This document shows positions 10,176 to 21,035 of a stretch of DNA of 23,317 nucleotides, in pieces (the first letter of the stretch is position 1; each line of letters starts with the position of its first letter). The stretch is from Reticulitermes lucifugus (taxonomy: Eukaryota > Arthropoda > Insecta > Blattodea > Rhinotermitidae). A program made the position numbers and the translations under genes. Location of the stretch: positions 81,069 to 104,385 of the forward strand of contig JAKCWW010000465.1 in NCBI GenBank assembly GCA_026260175.1. The letters run 5' to 3'. Below the pieces are notes generated by a model. The model worked only from the letters and a program-made list of their open reading frames with translations, was not told the DNA's origin and made no database searches.

Positions 10176-10905
10176 AAATATTTATTATTAATATAATGAC
10201 ACAGCAGCCGTGAGGCCAATTACAGAGAAAGCACAGGAAACATAAAAAATAATACAATAATAAGTAAAATAATAGAACATAATAATATAACTACAGATAT
10301 AAATAGCAAAATTTGCCAGCAATAGGAGTGAGATTTCTTGTCCAATTGAATATCTATCAACTTTTTAGTATAGACCTTGCTCCGTGGATTCAGTTCCGAC
10401 AAATATTTGTTATTGCCAATAGCATTAAATATACGGTAGTCGAACCCGCAAATTCAACACACATAATACCAAATCCCGCCACTGGAGAAGAATTTCTATC
10501 CAAATCTTTTCCTGATAATCTATCGCAACATGATGCATCCTAATAGCATCCTAACAACTCCCCAGCCTTCCAAGTCGTTGATGTCCACGAGCTCTGCCCA
10601 CTAAAGTCGTGTATGAATTTAGCTTTCTCTCCAGTCTACGTTTACAGCCACCATATGCTTATAATCTCGCTAGCCGAAACACACTAGTTTATATATAGAT
10701 TAAATCTGTATTAGTGAAAAATCTATAGACTTATAATTATTTATCCATTTTTAAACGCTGAGGGACGCCCACCCGTTGGGATGGCAACGGATAAGTTGAC
10801 GATGGGAGGAAGTCACCTGATAAAATCCAAACAGTGAGAGATATGATATTTTCGCGTCAGTGTTACTGAAGATTTAAATCTTCCGGGATGTCAGGCCATT
10901 TCGAC
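10176..10905. other. No supportable gene (intronic)
   Basis: Strongly AT-rich, including ATAATA-type low-complexity sequence at 10180-10300. Short frames at 10220-10402 (minus) and 10313-10543 (plus) have no recognisable domain. Confidence 0.45.
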
Positions 10906-11015
10906 TGTTAAATAGTCACAGACGTTTCGAAGCATCGTAGCTGGATTCTACTTGGACTGCCTAACCCTGAAGAGGAAGGCACTACTCTCTTTCGAAATGT
11001 CTGCGTCTATTTCCC
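10906..11015. repeat. Inverted-repeat element with hammerhead-like arms (copy C)
   Basis: The left arm reads CTGTTAAATAGTCACAGACG then TTTCGAAG. The right arm, reverse-complemented, reads CTGGGAAATAGACGCAGACA then TTTCGAAA. The centre CTTGGACTGCCTAACCCTG is the reverse complement of the centre of copy A. The plus strand holds AACC-CUGAAGA, an exact CUGANGA match, followed 19 bases later by CGAAAUGUCUG. Copies A and C are clearly one family. Confidence 0.65.
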
Positions 11016-13542
11016 AGACAAAAAGACGTAACACCGCAGAAGGTTTCAGTCTTAAAGAATCCAGCTTACTTATTCGACGACGTATGTAACAGACTGCCTG
11101 CAACTACACAATCATAAACACAACTGTTGTTAAGATATTTCAGGCATTAAACGACACATTCTGTGTAGAAATACATATTTTGACTTTTAGTATTCTATGA
11201 GATGAAACCTTCCGAGAGGCATTACGTCCTAACTAAGCTAATTATATTTCTTGAGAATATGTCAACACGACTGGACTTACATGGCAGTTAGAATGAGTCG
11301 AGTTGCTGTTGACGTCTCTCTGTCGATAATCACTTCGTCAATTTCATGACACATGGTTTAACAGTGTCTACAAGCCTAATATCCCTTACAAGTGTCCTGT
11401 CACGTTACATCGTCACGCATTTAATCGACTGTCTGCACGTGAAGCAGTCAGCACCAATATCACAATTAGCCCTATCTCAACATAGATATTGACATTAGCT
11501 CTGACCGAGGCAAAGGATATTTACATATGTGATAATTATACTGGTTCACTATTAAAGTTAACTGGACCTCTTGTCATCATGACTGGAGGTGTTCTCAGTT
11601 TGAGGCTCGAGACGGCTTTTAGTATGGTAAGTAATTGTGAAACTATTGACTAAAAAGCTGTGAACAGCCAAACAGAGGTGGCCCTCCAGTCTGGAGATTA
11701 AACCGAAAACTCTAAATCTCTCACTGCAAAGAAAGTAAGATATTACGAAAAATGGTAGAGAGGCTTCAGATTTTGACTACTTGAAAACGGAACTCCGAGC
11801 AGAATCAAATCCAACTCCCGTAAATTACACATCTATAGCTCCACATATACACCAGCAGGATTATTACTGCTGCTTTATTTTATTTTTGTGAGTTCCTGCT
11901 ATGTCAGTATGGATTCTGCATAGGTATACGCCAGTATGCTTGATATAAGCTTAAATTTCCCACCGCCGCCAAGTTTGTAATTTCTGACTTACAAATCAAC
12001 ATTTCAAAGATAGAGTATTTGTAACCTGTGGTCCAATAGTCATTGTCCACACACCGAAAACTGAAGAAAATGTACGCATGAACGCCATATTATTATTTTA
12101 CGTTTTAATAAATGTTACCAGAAAAAGCTGCAATTTTTAGAATATTTGTAAGCAGACATCATTTTAGGGCCCTAGCATGAATGTCGCTCCCCAGTGCCCC
12201 TGCAGCGTCGAGATACACGTCCGTCATGTTGGTATTACTAAGTGTGGGAAATAAAAGTTTGGTGTTGGGGTGTCCTCTACTGACATAATGTTTATATACG
12301 TTTTGTGCAATGGTTTCAAATTTTAAAATGAGACGACACAGACAGCATGATAATCTCAAGTGTGGCTGCATGGCTGACACATAATAAGATGGCCGTCATG
12401 ATGAGAGGAAAAAGATTGTAGCCTATTTTAAGGCAATTACCGGGCATTTGTCTGGAGAAAATTACTAAAACCCATCAAAATGATTTGGAAGAGTCGATAA
12501 CACTGATGAGATTTGAACCAGGTTACACCCCAATAGAGGTTTCGAAGGTTTGAACCATATTAAACTACTCCATTAAAGAGCACAAAGAATGGCTTACAAA
12601 ACCTAAAACCTGTAAATTTTAAATACTGTGTTTCAATTATAATAATACATATCCTGCTGCACTTTTACTTTTTATAGTCATCTCTCTTAATTCAGAATTT
12701 AAACATCTGTTTTCGTGCAAACATTTCCGTAGCACAATGTGACGATATACTTGAAACCGACACAATGCAGACAGACGCACAAATACTTCAACGTCCTGAA
12801 CGTGATCTGAAAATGCAATTTCAAAGTCTGAGTGATCTTACACCTACTACGCCTTCGACAGCGTGGCCACTTGTTGACGGTGAATTTTTTTTTGTTTTGT
12901 CACTTCTAGCTTTCTTAAGATCTTCAGACAACGAACTTGTATACAGGGGCCTTTACTATGTATACAGTTCTGAATACAGTGGAATTCACTCACACAGTAA
13001 ACTGAAATGTGGAATGAACAAGTGGCACTCCACGCGCTAACAGCCTACGTTGCTGCGGAACAGTTACATCATGTTTCTATGACGTGACAATTTGGTGAGT
13101 GTCCCAATTACGGGATGATAAGTGAGCGACTAAGTTCCAGACAGAGAGATAAATGGGAGCGAGAATGTTACGAGTGGCAACTGGAACGCCGTAATGAGCC
13201 TTTGGGAACGTACCGATCGTCAGAATAACATCCACTGAATATCCAGTGAGGGCCTGTAAGGAATTTCTAGTACACTAGGTCGGGCTGCACCTCGTATTTC
13301 TTCAAATTAAGTTGAATAACGCAGCAGAAACTACAGACTTTATAGCATAAATGCAACTAACATCAATACTGATAACACTGTTATAAAGTAACATTAGGTC
13401 TCTACACTAAACCTCTATTGTTAAAAGAAATGAAGCAACAGTGCAGTCATTATCCAGTAAAATATGTCTAACTAACTCCATGGATCAGAGTCCTTCCTGA
13501 GAAACTAACAGGCCTTCAGCTAGTCAAGAAATTCGTTGCATT
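11016..13542. other. No supportable gene (intronic)
   Basis: I found no recognisable exon or repeat. A 91-codon plus-strand frame at 12765-13040 and a 73-codon minus-strand frame at 12159-12380 show no domain. A run of nine T's lies near 12890. Confidence 0.45.
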
Positions 13543-14050
13543 TTATGGAACCCGAAGGTTCATTACCGCATTCACAAGTGCCTGCCACCTTTCCCTATCC
13601 TGAGCCAGATCAATAGAGTTCATGCCCTCCCATCCCACGTCTTGAAGATCCATTTTAATATTATCCTCCCATCTACGCCTAAATCTTCAATTGTCTCCTT
13701 CCCTCGAGTCTCCCCGCCAAAACCCTGTATGCACCTCTCCTGTCCCCCATACATGCCACATGCCCCGCCCATCTCATTCTTCTTGATATGAACACACAAA
13801 TGATATTTTATGAGGAGTATGGATTATAAAGTTCTTCTTTATGTACTCTTCTCCACTCTCTTGTCACCTCGTCTTACTTAGGCCCAAATATCTTCCTCAG
13901 CACCCTATTCTCGAACATCCTCAGCCTATGTTCCTCCCTCAGTGTGAGAGACCAAGCCTCACACCCATACAAAACAACAGGTAAAATTACAGTACTCTAT
14001 ATCTTGATCTTTATAGCAAAATACCGCTGCTAAAAGACCTAAGTTACTCT
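13543..14050 (-). pseudogene. LINE ORF2 C-terminal fragment (dead)
   Basis: Read on the minus strand, blocks in order are VILPVVLYGCEAWSLTLREE, HRLRMFENRVLRKIFGPK (then a stop), DEVTREWRRVHKEELYNPYS, RRMRWAGHVACMGDRRGAYR, VLAGRLEGRRQL, a frameshift of net two bases, RRWEDNIKMDLQDVGWEG, and AQDRERWQALVNAVMNLRVP ending at the stop 13543-13545. These lie just downstream of the reverse-transcriptase core in insect LINEs; the core itself is missing. In-frame stops and the frameshift make it a pseudogene. It extends farther upstream than its relative at 1710-1958. The 5' boundary is approximate. Confidence 0.9.
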
Positions 14051-15046
14051 CATTTACTGTAAGCAAAACGTGCGGTATACGTCGTATGGCTGTTAAATAA
14101 TGAGACTGAAATAGCAGCTCATGAACTTGACCGTTCATCACCAAAGTAAATTTATACCAGTTACAGTTGAACCTTCGCCCAGCTCCAAGTCAAAACACGC
14201 TCTGTTACTTTGACAGTGTCGAGAAATATTTTCTATAAAAGGTTCCTTTTAACGCTCCGAAAATATGTTTGATAAAAACCGAGCAAAGAATAAACATCAA
14301 ATGTCCTGTAAAACTCAATGAAACTGCCATCGAGACTTTCAATTTGTTACGTGAGGTGTATGGAGGCGGAAAAATGTCTTCAGAAGATGCTTCGAGGGCT
14401 GAAGTTTCGTGTCGAAATTTGTGGATATTCCGATGGGAATTGCTTTGAAGGGAATGAGAAGTAAATAAAATAATTCAATTAATAAAGTAGGTTCTCAAAA
14501 CTAGATGCTATATTTAATAGCCACACGTTACGTTGCATTATCAAAAACAACAAGAATGTGCTACGACAAGGATATGTGCATCATTGTTGCTACGAACCGT
14601 GTCATAATAAATCTTGCTTGTTTTGCCAATTCCTACACTTTTTCAGATAGAAAGATTTTCTGAAAGGGGCCACTTACTCTTCCTACAATCAAATTCATAT
14701 TCACCTTTCATACAACTTCGTAAAAGAACAGGAAAAATAATAAGGATATTAGCTCTAAAAAACTAACGATGACAGAGGTCAAAACCATGTAGGTAAGTTC
14801 CCATTTAGCCCGAAATCGTAAATCTGAATGATAATGTGTGCAATGTGAAAATTTCTGAAACAGCAGGGATTGTTGCAGCTTCTGGATCATGCCATCTATG
14901 CACTACACACTGCCCACCCTGCTGATTTGAAAGAATTTGTACTTCGCCACCGTTCCGTTTACCAGATACACCGAGTTTCTTAGTCGCAGTTACTTCGTGT
15001 ATTCATTCTCATTAAGGTCCAACCCGATGGTATATAGTCAGTTTTT
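14051..15046. other. No supportable gene (intronic)
   Basis: No domain, repeat or splice-framed exon was recognised. The frames present are short and scattered. Confidence 0.45.
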
Positions 15047-15050
15047 TCAC

Positions 15051-15172
15051 ATATTGCTGTCCAGCTCCAGAGATACTGTGGGCTGTAACCTCGTGATCAC
15101 TGCAAGAAGGATGATCCCCAAGAAGATCGAGAGATCCCCTGAGGGGCTCACCATCCAGTAAATTGTTTATGA
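15051..15172 (-). CDS. Weak candidate exon with signal-peptide-like frame
   Basis: On the minus strand a T-rich acceptor (GTTTATTGTTTCTACAG|TC) is followed 18 bases later by an ATG at 15154. That ATG opens a 35-codon frame starting MVSPSGDLSIFLGIILLAVI and continuing TRLQPTVSLELDSNM. Its short polar start, hydrophobic run (IFLGIILLAVI) and polar end look like a secretion signal. A weak donor (AT|GTGAAA) occurs before the stop at 15047-15049. From that donor the ATG frame leaves in phase 2, which does not match the exon at 8742. In the alternative frame continuing from the 21036 exon, the segment reads VINNLLDGEPLRGSLDLL but leaves in phase 0, also unmatched. It may be a chance pattern, or an alternative first exon of an unseen transcript. 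Confidence 0.2.
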
Positions 15173-17129
15173 CTGTAGAAACAATAAACAGACAATTCAT
15201 AGTCAGTAACAGAGTCACTTGGGGTGACTGAGCACATTCATACAGTCGAATTCGAGTACTCCTGCTTATTTTAGACCCATGTAAACTGGGAACAAGTTAA
15301 AAGCAAGCAGTTTTTACGTTTCAGTTAGCTCTCTAATTAATCAGTAACTATGCTTATTAAATGGAGAAATAAACATATGTCTGTAAACCTGAAACATAGT
15401 CGTAGATAAGTTCTCTATTCAGAAAACAAAAATTAAATTTTATGAACTGTGACTTTGATATTAAGCTACGTAACTGACCCTGTAAAGCAGAGTCCTTACT
15501 TACAAGCTGTTGGTCCCTACACTGACAAAGGGACACCTTCCCTTTGATCAAAAATAAATAAATAAATTGCACAAAATTAATTTTACTTTACAGTGATGGC
15601 CGGAAATTTATTGGCACTTTTAACATATTTTCGACGTTTGCTCGTCGTTTGGAAACACTAAGATGCTCATCAAACCTCTAGCTAATGATGTGTGCGCCTT
15701 ACTGCGTGTTTGTGTCCATGTAGCCTACATAACTTAAGTGACAGTAATAACGGAATTTTATGTCTACAGCATTGTATTATAATAAACACTCCTTTACAAT
15801 CCTTTATAATATAGAAAAAAACCAAAGGACATAGAAAACTCCCAGGCAAGAATTCTACTTTAAATTGAAAATGCCTTATCTCATAGGATCTTACGGAACT
15901 AAATTTCACTGTTTATTGCCAGAACTACACAAAAGCAATAGTGTCTCTGGACTAAGCAGAGCTAGGCGTCAGAAAACACATATTACTTTAATGGGATAAT
16001 GTCAGACAGCCATAACCGAATGTGAACAACATGATTCTTACGACTATGTAGCCCGCTAAAAAGTGGACTGACACTGGATGTGTATTAGGGCATGTGTTGA
16101 GAAAACTGTAGCATAACAGGCACCTAAAGAAGTAGATCTATGCAGTGGTACGGGTCGGTTTAAAGCTATCGCAATTATGCGGCTGCATGCGGTGCCATCT
16201 TTCGTGGGGCGTCCGAAAACACAGCTCGTGTATCCTATTGTGTGTCAAACATACGTGTATAAGACTGACATGTGTAAATTCTTACACTGTGCCTTCTGCC
16301 TTGTCATTTCAGTAATTTGCACAGGTAAGGTCTCAGAATTTATTTTTGCATTGCCTTCAGATGTTTCTTAAACAGACCATGCCTGTGTCGAATAGTGAAA
16401 CAATATGAAAGCTGAAATTTTACCGTGTGGTTACCAACGTTCCAGAGAAATATGCCGACTCCATTTTCAGGGTAGAAGCATCTCTGAACTGAAGAGGCAC
16501 ATAACAATAGCATTTTCACACCCACTCCCTTTGACTGCACATTAGTGTTCATGAAGTCTTCTTCAAAGGGTATCTAGTTAAGGATGACGCTAATGTCTGC
16601 AGTTTCCTTTTATGCACTCAAGCGGAAATTGAATGAGTCACTTCTAGCGAACCCCCTTCGCTATAGGGAAATGGAAAGACATGACAGTAGCAAGGATCCA
16701 AGAAGACAGAATTCAATTCCGAGAGGGTATGCTAAAACAAACTTGCACACTGTGATAACGGAAGCTGAAATAGAAATTACATAGGCTATTACAGGATGGA
16801 AATCTAACGGCAGCAAAATGTACTTCGCTTTCACTGTGATAATCTACTTCTCTTTGAGAGTCTGGGAATGCTGAATACCGGAACCAAGTTCCTGTGCAAT
16901 TGCATGTCAATAAAATTAAACTGTGTTTGAGATGATCATTGATTCTTGGTTTATTTAAATACGATACTTCTGCTCTCCAGGTTATGTAGCCTCGAATGTT
17001 ACGTTGATTTGTGGCTAATGTATGGCTTATTTTACAACTCTGCTTGATCTGTGTTATATTATCATCGACAGTTATGATAATCTGACCACCATAACTATGT
17101 GTTATAGAAACAGACATAACCTAGCTATT
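15173..17129. other. No supportable gene (intronic)
   Basis: A 134-codon minus-strand frame (16713-17117) is the longest, but it has no recognised domain, no good start context and the base composition of its surroundings. Other frames are shorter and overlap on opposite strands. Confidence 0.45.
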
Positions 17130-17730
17130 ATAATTTCTTTGTTAACCTTGAGTTTTTATCAACATGGCCAAAACTTGAAATCCTAAAGTTTCTGCCATTA
17201 AAGTGAAAGCTCAGCGCACTAATCTGCGGGTATTTCGTAAATTAAAGCCTAAGTTAGTTGTTAGGTTTATTTACCATGTCTTCGTATTAATATAAAGAAA
17301 ATCAGGAAGCCTCAGTTTTGTCAGTAAAATGAAAACTGAAAGCCAATGTGTGTGGATTTCAAATATAAAAACCTAAGGTTTGTAGTCTAAACGATCGTGG
17401 TTTTGAAAGTAGGTCCAATATGTTATTAAAAAAAGTTTAGCATGAAGTTTATAAATTTTGCTGCTGTTTGTATCTTTGTAAACTTTGAGTTTTTATCGCT
17501 ATGGTGAAACCATAAAGCCCTATACTGTCACTATAACGAAAGTCACAAAATAACCTAGTTGATTTGTTGTCTCAGAGACCAAGGTTGGTGCATTTAATGT
17601 TGATACAAAATTTATATCATTAAAATGAAAACTGAAAGCTTAACAATCGTACATGCAACTTAGGAATCGTGACATCATTTTGTTTTGTTGGTAATCGTGA
17701 TTTACACAAAAGTCCAACGTATGAGCGGCG
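17130..17730 (+). repeat. Diverged tandem repeat, unit about 300-340 bp
   Basis: Blocks recur in order. TTAACCTTGAGTTTTTATC (17142) returns as TAAACTTTGAGTTTTTATC (17479). TAAAATGAAAACTGAAAGC occurs exactly at 17325 and 17621. GATCGTGGTTTT...AGGTCCAATATG (near 17393) returns as AATCGTGATTT...AAGTCCAACGTATG (near 17693). Offsets of 296-337 bases show two copies with indels. No open frame spans a unit. A shorter relative of the TAAAATGAAAACT block also occurs near 17196. Confidence 0.65.
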
Positions 17731-18476
17731 AAAACTACTGAAAACCGAGAAGACTGTATATATAACACTGCCCTACCTTTTTCTATAACTGAACATGTTG
17801 CTTTCCAGAACAAATACCAATATTATCTCGAGGTACTGGCAAATACGAATACTTGAAGAACTTTATGGCTGCGAAAAGTATTATCTTATGCGCTATTCTG
17901 GGTGAGAGCGGAAAATATTGTCTTACGCCGAATTTTTGGCTTTTTTAAAGTTTATTTTAAAGAATAAACTCCCAGCATCATCTCAAATTATCTGATAAAT
18001 CACTCAGTCCCAAATCCGTAACTCAATCGCTGGATATAGTTCAATTCCAGAATACTTTAGTCTTTTCTGCAGAAAGATCCATGGCGGTAAATTGCATTCC
18101 GTAGCCTCGATCTCAATAAGCCAGGCTGACATTACACCAGAAAATTCTTGTCCCGAAATGAATACTATCTGTCACAGACGTTTTGCTTTTACTTTGTTTC
18201 AACGTAGATTTAGACTACAAAAATGTGCTCCACAAGTTACGCTCAATGTCAATTATATTTCATTACAAACAACCATCAAAGCACAACGTTAATCTGATAC
18301 ATAAATTTCATGTTCTCGACATGTTTGGAGTAAGCTTACTTTTCAGAAGGCATTATCTTTTCACACAACAATTACTTCCTATATCGCAATGCTGTTAATA
18401 ATTAAGTATTGTGAAGTCGCCGAGTATGCAAACAATCTTAAAGTTTAAAATTACAATAATTTTAATTATGTTAAAC
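17731..18476. other. No supportable gene (intronic)
   Basis: AT-rich. Overlapping short frames at 18092-18398 carry no recognisable domain. Confidence 0.45.
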
Positions 18477-18489
18477 ATGATATCTAAAT

Positions 18490-18797
18490 GGGGGCACGCG
18501 GTGGCGCAGTTGGTTGAGGCACTGCGCTACAAGCCGGAAGGTCGTGGGTTCAATTCCCGATGGAGTTATTGGAATTTTTCATTGACTTAAACTTAATCCT
18601 TCCGGCCACACTATGGCCCTGTGGTGGACTCAGCCTCTAACAGAAATGAGTACCAGGACTAGTTCCCAGGGGGTAAAGGCGGTGCGTAGGGCTGACAACC
18701 TTACCACCTTCCTGTGCTGATTATCTGGAAATTTGGGAGCCTCAACCTCCTGGAACTCTAGGGGCGTGTCCAGACCTGTATAGGGATAGCTTGACCT
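18490..18797 (+). repeat. Full-length tRNA-derived SINE (family B)
   Basis: The head GGGGCACGCGGTGGCGCAGT contains an A-box match (TGGCGCAGTTGG), and 18550 onward has GGGTTCAATTCC, one base from the pol III B-box consensus. A tRNA-unrelated body follows (GGCCCTGTGGTGGACTCAGC, GGGGCGTGTCCAGACCTG) and ends GCTTGACCT with no poly(A). It is flanked by 13-bp direct repeats with one mismatch: ATGATATCTAAAT (18477-18489) and ATGATGTCTAAAT (18798-18810). The element is 308 bp. It resembles the Talua-type SINEs described from termites in general plan, but I cannot confirm that name here. The 62-codon antisense frame in it is incidental. Confidence 0.9.
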
Positions 18798-18861
18798 ATG
18801 ATGTCTAAATATTAACATTTACAAAATTCTTATAATTTAATATGTCAAACTAGGTCAATTA

Positions 18862-19160
18862 GAAAGGTAAGAAGAGTAAAGTTGTCTCTGGTTACGTCAT
18901 GAAAGCATACAGGAGTAGAAGTACAGCTCCACTGTTTCTTAACCTCGGCTCTACATGGAAGTAAGTGGTCAACTTCACACCCCAGAAGCTTTATTCTCGG
19001 GAAAGAAATTCGGTACCCATTTAATAGGAGGCTGGGCGGGCCCCACAGCAGGCATGGATATTCTGGATAAGAGCAAAATCTCTTGTCACTGCCAGGATTC
19101 AAACCCCGAATCGTCGAGCACGTAGCCTACTCGCTATACTGATCACGCTATCCCGGATTC
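18862..19160 (-). repeat. SINE family A copy 4, apparently full length
   Basis: On the minus strand it starts GGGATAGCGTGATCAGTATA (A-box-like), then GGCTACGTGCTCGACGATTC and GGGGTTTGAATCC, a B-box match with one change, followed by the shared body and a tail ending ...TACTCTTCTTACCTTTC. It is flanked by 12-bp direct repeats with two mismatches: CTAGGTCAATTA (18850-18861) and CTAGATCAACTA (19161-19172). This gives a 299-bp element and is the best reference copy of the family here. The minus-strand 85-codon frame across it is incidental. Confidence 0.88.
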
Positions 19161-19172
19161 CTAGATCAACTA

Positions 19173-20444
19173 AAATTCTTCTATAATTGCAATATTTCTA
19201 CATTAATCATGCATACACGCAAATATTAAATATTTTATCTTTGGATACTTGGGTTATGTCAAAGCTACTGGCTGGTCACACTTCATATGAAAGTCTAATT
19301 TATCGTCCGTAATTATACATAGCAATTTTTCGGTAATACGTAAATGTTATTAATAAAACAATTACGCAAAACAACTGCATTATATTTCATTAATATTTTG
19401 GTTTTAAAGCGGCTACTCTCAAAATAATCGAATGGCCTAACGGCTAAACTAACCTCAGTTTATAGAACCCTAGAGGTTTTGTCACTTCCCGTGGCCATTA
19501 TGTAGAACGTGATCGCATATATTTGTTCTGCATATTACTTGTGGTTAGTTCTAATCTTTAATATTAATTGTTATTATTATTATTATTATTAAGACTTAAG
19601 TAATATGGCATTACGTAATTATTGCATGTTAGTTTATAACAGCACTGTACTTTTTGCTATCTACTTACATCCAAATGTTATGTAGCACTATGTCACGTGC
19701 AAGTTTTTTACCATATGTTATTAATCTATTTGTGCCTACAAGATATGTTACGCCTATCCCACAGCCCCTATCCTTGGGAAGGCCTAATCGTCTAAAGATT
19801 CAATGAAAAGTCAAATAGGCTGTTAGAGCCATTATGTTCCCTTTCGTCCATCAGCCCGTACTTTTTTGCCATATAAAGAAGCATTTACTATGAATTTCAT
19901 TTTGATACCTGGAAACGTTTTTACTATGCCTTCAATTTTTCATATGATTTTCTGTTACTGAGACTATGTACGGTATAACGTGAATCTCCAGTGTATTTTA
20001 TACAAAGAATATGTTCCATACGTCGCGTATCTAAGCTTTCTGCCTTCTGTCTTACGTACACTCCGTGATAATACACACAGGTAAGATTATAAATTCTAGG
20101 GCTATCAAAATCCAAGGTTTATGTTTTGTCCTTTAATAATTTCGCAAAAGTATTATATGTTTTAAATGTTACTATAGTTTATGCCAAAAAATTTTTGAAT
20201 AATTTTTAATTCCAATATTAGACAAAGATGAATAGAGGCCGACGTGTAGTAACTAATTGAAAGAGAGTTTTGTATGAGTTCAGAAATTCGCTGGCGTCGT
20301 AACTTAGTTATTACCAAATTTAAAACTGAAAACACGTGATTTTATAATAAACTGAAGCTTTTTTATGGAGGTAAATTATAATCAATAGAGCAAGCAGTCT
20401 TGTTTTTCGCATGGTTTTTCTTCCAAAATATTCAAGCGATTTTG
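19173..20444. other. No supportable gene; (TTA)n microsatellite
   Basis: AT-rich intronic sequence with a TTATTA microsatellite at about 19569-19592. No exon or repeat family was recognised. A 63-codon minus-strand frame at 19924-20115 has no domain. Confidence 0.5.
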
Positions 20445-20625
20445 TTTTTATAGAAGGGGGAAGCTCACAAATCAATCTATGTAGTGGTAATACTAAAGAC
20501 TTGTATTTTAAAAACGCCTGCTTCGAATCTTGGGAGGGTCATTTTCTATACTAAGATTTATCGTGGTTTTCCTCAATGTATTCAGGCCAGTATCGATATA
20601 ATACCTCGATTAGGCCATGATATGT
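20445..20625 (+). repeat. Possible degenerate tRNA-derived SINE
   Basis: GCTTCGAATCTTGGGAGG near 20520 is two to three changes from a B box with its flank, preceded by a tRNA-like stretch (GTAGTGGTAATACTAAAGAC). It is followed by TTTATCGTGGTTTTCCTCAA, resembling the 'ggttttccc(t)caa' block common in insect SINE bodies. No second copy is present and no duplications were found. Boundaries are guesses. Confidence 0.35.
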
Positions 20626-21035
20626 AGTTCCTACATCCTTTTTTAATTCATCATTTATCCTGCCGTTAAATGCATAACGTATGTTACAGACAGCGTCTTG
20701 AAATCAACCACTACCAGGTACAGCTCAACTTACATCACAGTGGCAAGGCATACTTCAATTTCGTGGCGTATATTTTCCAGATGCCTTCCTCGACATATTA
20801 CATACATACTGACCTTTATATTCGTTTATTGCAGATGCAAGAAATAGAAGTGCATTCATTATTGCATATAAACCAGGTCTTGCAAACCTTGTATCTCTAA
20901 TGCATGCATTTTAGAATTTGTCCTTCCTTCTACATATTTAAAATATTTCCAATATTTGAAACTACTGAAAGTTGTTGGTAACGTTGATATGTTCAACACA
21001 ACTAGCCCATGGAATGATAAGAACGCAAAACGTAC

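Larger units (their letters stand above)
8743..21035 (-). other. Inferred 12.3-kb phase-1 intron
   Basis: It begins GTACGT after ...TCAG (21036) and ends TTTGTTTCAG before TC (8742), with matching phase. It is filled with SINEs, a LINE fragment, dyad repeats and a tandem repeat. A possible additional or alternative exon is at 15051-15172. The pairing of the two exons rests on shared strand, phase compatibility and sensible joined protein; no transcript evidence is available here. Confidence 0.65.

Noticed and set aside
16713..17117. 134-codon minus-strand open frame
   Set aside because: Longer than most, but the peptide is low in recognisable features and the GC content matches the flanks. 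No acceptor/donor pair frames it convincingly.
18490..18570. Functional tRNA gene
   Set aside because: A and B boxes are present but there is no clean cloverleaf or acceptor stem, and the sequence continues into a SINE body with target-site duplications.
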